Assembly (NCBI GenBank): GCA_037074765.1 | Contig: JBAMDO010000562.1 | Span: 310,001 to 374,000, forward strand | Length of the DNA stretch: 64,000 nt | Direction of reading: 5' to 3' | Source: Mansonella perstans | Lineage: Eukaryota > Nematoda > Chromadorea > Rhabditida > Onchocercidae | Shown: positions 57,295 to 64,000 of the stretch, piece by piece | How positions within the stretch are numbered: the stretch's first letter is position 1 | How the letters are laid out: each line of letters begins with the position of its first letter | Made by a program: the position numbers and the translations under genes | Notes under the pieces: generated by a model | Seen by the model: only the letters and a program-made list of their open reading frames with translations | Database searches by the model: none | What the model was told of the DNA's origin: nothing

Positions 57295-60200
57295 AGCTAA
57301 TTGGCGCTCTGGTTATCCTTAATTAACAGTCTCAAAAACTACTGACAAATAACTTGGATCGTCCATCATCATCACAACCAACACAACTTGCGAGATTGTT
57401 CGGGAATTGGGAAGAAAGCATTCTAAAGTAACAATTCTATTTGCTCATTTCAACAATCCGTCTTGACCAGACTCTAGTGAGATATGTCGTAATTATAGAA
57501 CAGGATTCTTGTGTTAACTTTAACTTCCCACATCATTTATATCATAAAATATTCATCTCTTTCTTCATATAACCCTGCACTCTTGTCTAATTTCGAATGA
57601 ATATGAAACTGTGTGCATCTTTTCTATCATTAAACACCAATAAACTATGTAAATTTATATAATAACAACCATTAATATGATAATATACAGCAGAGAATTT
57701 TAGTTCCCCGACTATGGATGCGACGCTAGCATTGTTCAATATGAACAATCTTATCTAAATTCATTTGCTGAGATGTTGATAGTTCTTCCAATATAACACA
57801 AAATACCAGTTTTAGATTTTCATTAATTGCAATTGCATGAAAACTGATAAAGCGATTACAATCAGTACAAATTCATGTATATCATTATCTGCACCTTCAA
57901 GTAATCCTTTGGAAGTTCAAGGAAATGAGGACAAATAATTTACAGTTCTGCAAATTGAGCAAATGAGGTGGTATAGAAATAAGATTAAAATAAAAGGACG
58001 GAATCAGAAGGGAATAAAGAAGAAATCAAAGTGTTTGAAAAAAATATTTCCTTGAATTTCATGCAACAGAATGACAATTTGCTCCCAGAAAGTTGGATAA
58101 TTAATAGTACATGCATGTGTAAAGCTGCATGCTCAACAATTTTCACTTATTCTATCATCTTGAAAACTATCACGCGCAATTTCATAATAACTGAAAGCCT
58201 ATCAATTAAGTTTACTGCAAAAATAAAATTAGAGAGAGAATTTTTTTTGGATATTTTTGCGGAATTTTTTATAATCCTCTTCAGTGAGTCGTTTCTGTTT
58301 TGCAGTGAAAGCGACTATCGATTAGGAAACAAGAAACCCTATCCAATTTTCTTTCTGACATCGATTAGGAAAATAACCGACAAATAAAATTTGAAGTGTT
58401 CTGCAAGAAAAAAATTGAGGGATCGACCTTCATATTCAAATCTCATTTGTAATAATTCCAAAGCTTAAACACTGGCATAAAACAGGAAAGAGAAAATGCA
58501 ATGACATTTCGAGCATTAAAAGCCGCTTATGGCTTCCAAGCCATAAAATATTTTGAAAATGAAGAAAAAAGTTTTTAAGAAAAAATCTGAATGCTAGCAT
58601 AGTTGGCTTCAATGCCAGAAGAATTGGTTAATAGTCTGCATATGAAAAAAAACAAACAAAATCAATCATTTCACGGATCACTTGTGCGATATCGTTAAAT
58701 TCCCAATTGGAAATTTGGTAATGGTTTTTTGAATTCAAATACGTTCTAAGGAAAAAAGTAAAATATTTTTTGATGATCACAATAACAATACAATGCATTC
58801 TCCTACACAACCAAATCGTTGTAACAAAACCAAATCCATCATCAATCGATTAGTTCGTATGCTTCGACAAAAAAGCGCTACATGAATATGGGAATTATAT
58901 GAAATTTATAGCCCACTGATCATATAAAACAACATTTCAAGGCCTATTTACTGTGAATTGAAGGAATATATTTGGGATAAATGTTTCAAAGAAAGAAATT
59001 TGTAAGAAGTTGTAAACGAAAAAAATGAAAACAGAAAAACAATTTGCTTTGTGTGATTGTCCCCTCTCAATAGCATCCTATGTATCGTCGGCAAGTAACA
59101 GAAAGAAACAAATAGTTTAGCACCCTGCAGTATTCAAAGTAAAGTAATAAAACAGATACGTAGTTACTTGAAAAAAATTATATCGTTTATTCATCAAGCA
59201 TATAAAATATTGCTAAAAAAATCCTAGCAGATATTAGTAAGCAAAAATGCTGATCTGAGTAGGTACAAGAGGTTTATTTACAAAAGTCATCCTTTCTGAA
59301 ATCAGCATTTTTTTTTTTTTCTTGGATTTCTTTCTAAAATATGAAACGAAAGAGAAAGAGTACGAGGAAAAAATAATGAAAATCTTTTCATCTGACATAA
59401 GAGAAAATTCGTAAGTTAAAGGAGAAAAATCTGCAAGAAATGATTATAAATAGATGGATGAAAGTTTTTTTCTTTCCAAAAAAAAAAAGAAATTCCTAGC
59501 ACCTAGATATCTATCGACCCAAGCAAGACATTATAATTTTACAACTATTCACCGGATTTTTCATTTTTGAAACTAATCGGAAAGCGAATCATTTATTCTC
59601 TTTCTGTCATACATATCGGCAAGTACAAAGGCAGTTTCGCCCAAAACAAAAGTATGGAGCACTTCAAAGGTATTTGTATTCGTAGGATGAAATGATTTAT
59701 CCTAGCTATTTATCGTTCCACAAAATGTGTTGTAGAAGTTTTTGTATAATCGAAATTGATCAAAAGGAACGATTAATCATTTCATCGTAAAAGAAATCTG
59801 AACTAATACCCTCAATCAAATACTGTATAATCTATGAATGGTAAAAATAGAATACAATAAAAAACTGTTGGAAAAATTATTTTTGTCCAAAATCAATAAC
59901 GAAAATTATCATATGTCAAAGTGCATTTATGAGTACATTAACAGTAATAGTTGCTAAAAATTACAAAAAGAGAATTTAAACTTCTTAAAATCTTAAACTC
60001 TTTATAATGATTTTCTTAAACTCTTGCCAGACAATTGTAAAATCTAAAAAAAAAAAATAAAATTTAATGAGAAATAATGAAAACAGAAATATTGAAAATT
60101 GATGTAAATATGTAGCAACGTTGAGAAAAAGCCTAAGCAAAGAGGATTAAGCCTATGTTTAGATATCTTTTAGCTTGAAAAAAAAAAACTACTCAAAAGT

Positions 60201-63200
60201 TTGAGAATATAGGAGAATATGAGCAACGAAACGAACATGAAATGGAAAAAGGAAGCTCGAGTTCAAGTCTAAGCGATAGTGGTCAGTGAGTGGACAGCTG
60301 TTTCATCTGTATCTCTATACGTTCATATATATTTTATGCCTTAATAAATTGACGGACAGACAGGCAGAAAGAAGAAATGATAACTGCGCGAATGGAAGTG
60401 TGTGAGGCAGTATCGGGGAGACATATTTTTTTTCACCAATATGATTACATCGAAGTTTGGGAAATGCAAAAATATTATTTAAAAAGTGAGAGAAGCCTTA
60501 AATTAAGAAATGGATACTTAAGATGAAATATGAAACTTAAAATGTGATCTAAATATTAAAATTAGATCAGTGTAATGAACCACTAAGGTAAGAAACTTAA
60601 ACATTAAACGTAGTCAACAAAACGGAGAAAAAATGAAAATAATTGGAAATCTGTCGCATTTAAAAGTTTGTTTTAAAAAAGAATTTTAGAAGAAATTCGT
60701 TATGCCTCGTATAGAAGTTAGCGTTAAAAACTTGGATAGTCTGGTATTATATAGATCTATTATTATGGAATTTGAATTATCATTTAAGGAATATTTATTG
60801 AAATCTTTTTTTCATCCTTGATCGATTATAGCTTAAAAAGATTATAATCGTATAACGAGTGAAAGGACACAACCATTTGTTCCCATTTTGAGTGGATTTC
60901 ATAAATTAAACAGTATTTTGGCAAGTTTTACCAAGTTTATGGGAAGCATTAATATCATGGACGAAGTAAACAAGAGCTCTTGACCTTTTCAGAAGTCCAG
61001 CCGACTCAGTGACCATTAGTAATATGAATGAGGTTCTTGCAAAAAAAGATTCTCTTTTCTGCTTCAGAATTTACTTCTTTTCGTGTGCCTTTTTTAAAAA
61101 GATATTTTACGAATTGTTGAGAAACTATTTGCAAATAACTAAGACTTAATGATCCGCAAAGATTCAAGTGAGAAAAAAAATATTGAAAAGAGAGAAAAAA
61201 GATTTTTGAGTAGATTGAATTTGATAAAAGAACTATAAATATTCAACTGATGCTTGAAATCCAGATCATTGTGTGGATTCTCCCTCTTCAAATCTTTTTA
61301 AATGAATAAATAAGCGAAGGAAAGAGAGCCAAGTGAGAAAATTCATAAAAAAATAAAAAAAGAAAAGAGGGCTTTGGGCCACTTTGCTCTATTTCTACTT
61401 AAAAATCGACCAAGCTTGCGTCAAAAGGAATTGATAAATTTTTGCCATTAGCCACTTTTCACTACACATTTTACTAATATTGATCAGAAAATTATGACAA
61501 AAAAGACGATAGACCAATTAGTTGCATATTAATTAAATACATTGACTGATATAATTAGATGTCTTTCGTCCGACTTGCCGAAATGCTGTTTTGCAATTTC
61601 TCTAGCCAACACAAATTTAAAGCTGACAAAACATATTTGTTGAAATATGCAAACACAGGAAATAGAATCGCAAGAAAGAAGAAACTGAGAAAAACTGATG
61701 CAGAAGTCACGCAAAAAAAATCTTAAGAAATGATAAATGAGGAAAATGCTTTATGATATGGAGAATAAAATACATAAGGGAAAGTTTTCTTCTAATCAGT
61801 GAAATGGTTTTTTTTTAATTAGAGAAATTTTTACTGAACAAACTGATTTCATTTATGATGGGAATACAAATTAGAAGACGAATTGCATGAAGGAGCCTTT
61901 ATGTATGACATGATCGACAAACTTCTCGTTTCTTCTTCCCAAATGCATTTTTTTAAAATGTCATTTTAGAAAAGTGCTCGTAGTACTTGCCAACAAATGT
62001 TTTCCATTTTAAATGTAAAATTTTAGGGGAACAGACACTGTTTTGGAAAAAGTTTCCAAATTAACGATCATTTTAAGATTCTAAGTTTTAAGTTACATTA
62101 TGTTTGTCATCTGGAATCAAAACTTTTCGAAACTCCCTCAAATTTATTAAAACTTGATTTTAATTATTTCAAAAATTATTTGCTAATATGGCTTTTGTAG
62201 ATGATCATCATTAATACTCATCGAATTTTGTCACATTTTCAAAAAAAGCACAAGATTGAAAAATTATTGGTCCTAATATCAACACACATAATGATTGCAG
62301 ATGATATCTATGGAAGTTAGCAAATGACAGACAAACTGCTTCCTCAAATAAATAGCAAAAAATGATATCGAAATTCATTCATTCATCTGCTGACGACAAT
62401 TTTTGTTAAATTACATAATTGAAAGTTTTTACATAAGCTTCTTTGTCAAATTCACACTTACCTCTAGTCATTCTTTCCTCACTACTCCTCAATATCCAGT
62501 TCGATAGTACTTCAAATCTATTCAAGAACAATTCATAAAGTACTTCAAGACGAATTTCCAAATGAATGTTGCAAAATTTTCCTCATTCTGCTGCACTTAT
62601 ATGATCAAAACTGCAGAAACGACTATAAAAGTAATTCTTTCTTAAGAGAAAAAACGACAAATTTTCTGATTGATCTAGGATTGCCAGCATTCTGAATTTG
62701 AAAACAGAGAACGCCTTATTTCTCACATTAAAGAATGAATAAAAAGTGTATCTTTTTGTTCAAAAACGAATACAGATAACATCGAATAACAAAATGAGAA
62801 ATAAATTTTAGTTGACAAGGACACTGCATGGATCACACGGGTACAGCGCATCACTAATATCATTTTTTCTCTGCTTTGACAATAAATGAAATTACAACGG
62901 AAAAAAGAAATAGCAATGAATTTCACTGACATTCAAAATTTAAAGTAGCTGATGCTATCTTTCAGGGATTTCACCGATGAATCTCAGCAACTGATCGTTG
63001 GAAGAAAACCTTAATTGTCAAGACATTAATAGGTTTGTGTCCTTGACGACGATTGATGGTAATAAAAGAAATCCAACCGTGAAATATCAAAAAATTTTTT
63101 AAATAAAAAATGACCAGTTTTTCTCCAAGATGCAATGCCTTAAATTTAATTACATATAAAGCTCTTTACAACTTTCTTTATAACTAAGATTGACGAATGT

Positions 63201-64000
63201 GATTGAAAGCAGGAAGCGACAAAGCAGGAAAGAGTGGAATATTTGACTATATTGAAAATTAAGGGTCTCATCCACGTAGATTCTGATAAGAAATTGATAT
63301 TAGTCAATTCGACATATTTTATCCACTAACAAAATTTCTTTGTGAATTAGATATTCTTCTGTGAAAAAAAAAACACGTCAGGTCAAACTAATAATTACCG
63401 TTCGCTTAAATAGAGTTACTATCTTCTTTATCAGTTTCCTTGAAAGGTAGCACAATAAGTTAAATTAACTTCGTAGTACGGTTACTTTATCTTCAAAATA
63501 ACCAAGTGTTACCTTCATGAGTATCAGTTAAATATTTGCAACTGAGTAACACTAAATACTAATACAGAATGGAATAAAAAGGTGAATAAACTTGCAAGTG
63601 AAGGAACTGTTTCACTTTTAATGAGAGATCTTTAAAACTATTTTGCATAGTTTTCGGAGAATTGCAGCAAATTTTTAGAAAATTATCGCATTTGAAGAAA
63701 TTCTCACCTACTTAATCATAATTCCAAGCGATGGAAGAGACTGAAACAAAATGTGGATGATATTGTCATTGCAGTGTCAATTACATATAAAAAATGCAAG
63801 CTATCAAATGAGAGAGTAAAGAGTGACTAATTTTTGATTTTTATCAGAATACTGTTGTGGATAAGTGATTCAAATTCCTAATTTCCTAGTCAATAAATGT
63901 ATCTGAAATTAATTTGGGAAAATTTTAAAAAAAAAAGCTTTAGGACCACAAAAATCAAGAGTGAAAACGGCGAGCAAATGATGCGAGGAACAAGTCTATA

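Larger units (their letters stand above)
55955..64000. other. 8-kb stretch without recognisable exons, probably cadherin intron
   Basis: The exon at 55725-55954 opens with a good acceptor (GTTGTAG), so transcribed cadherin sequence must continue to the right. I found no exon with cadherin calcium-binding motifs on the minus strand and no supportable gene on either strand. The plus strand is purine-rich over long tracts, which makes spurious minus-strand open frames. Structured elements are the 20-bp minisatellite at 56491-56600 and the palindrome at 57267-57294. A moderately GC-richer patch lies at about 56020-56370 without a convincing frame. Confidence 0.55.

Noticed and set aside
58031..58387. 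118-codon plus-strand open frame
   Set aside because: Low-complexity composition, no recognisable motif, no splice or trans-splice signal, and it lies inside the presumed cadherin intron.

Overview
The window looks like nuclear DNA of a parasitic nematode, most likely a filarial or other clade III (spirurid) worm. The background is very AT-rich, with many short homopolymer runs and exons clearly richer in GC than introns. Introns end in a short pyrimidine run plus CAG, TAG or AAG. Splice-acceptor-like sequences sit directly upstream of several start codons, as expected for spliced-leader trans-splicing. All five recognisable genes are single-copy metazoan genes with nematode-style architecture. 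I saw no operon, no bacterial insert, no CRISPR array and no convincing tRNA or rRNA gene.

Layout from left to right. (1) 1-1457, minus: the 5' part of a WAVE/SCAR gene (wve-1), cut by the left edge. (2) 2046-3725, plus: an AP endonuclease of the ExoIII/APEX family (exo-3), divergent from wve-1 across about 590 bp. (3) 6177-28498, plus: a complete laminin alpha chain of the alpha-1/2 class (lam-3-like), about 52 exons and about 3,366 residues, with a decayed LINE reverse-transcriptase fragment in one intron. (4) 28499-31673: a gene-poor stretch with a two-copy 136-bp direct repeat and a disrupted reading frame. (5) 31674-38484, minus: a complete p90 ribosomal S6 kinase (rskn-1 type) with both kinase domains, about 776 residues in 15 exons. 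(6) 38485-44230: mostly unassigned; it holds one candidate two-exon small gene. (7) 44231-55954, minus: the 3' part of a classical cadherin (hmr-1 type) with cadherin repeats, EGF and laminin-G domains, a membrane segment and a catenin-binding tail; its 5' exons lie beyond the right edge. (8) 55955-64000: no exon recognised, probably a very long cadherin intron.

Biologically the genes cluster loosely around adhesion and cytoskeleton: WAVE drives Arp2/3 actin branching, laminin alpha is the core of basement membrane, and HMR-1 cadherin anchors adherens junctions. RSK (MAPK signalling) and EXO-3 (base-excision repair) are unrelated. I infer no co-regulation from the neighbourhood alone.

The most interesting points are in splicing. 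There is an apparent GT...GG intron at the second kinase domain of RSK, three introns that appear to use GC donors, and a tandem satellite whose last copy supplies a 3' splice site. A 72-nt WAVE intron is in frame and stop-free. A signal-peptide-like extension could mark a second start of the cadherin gene, recalling the two-isoform hmr-1 locus of C. elegans. I did not find a clearly novel multi-gene system.
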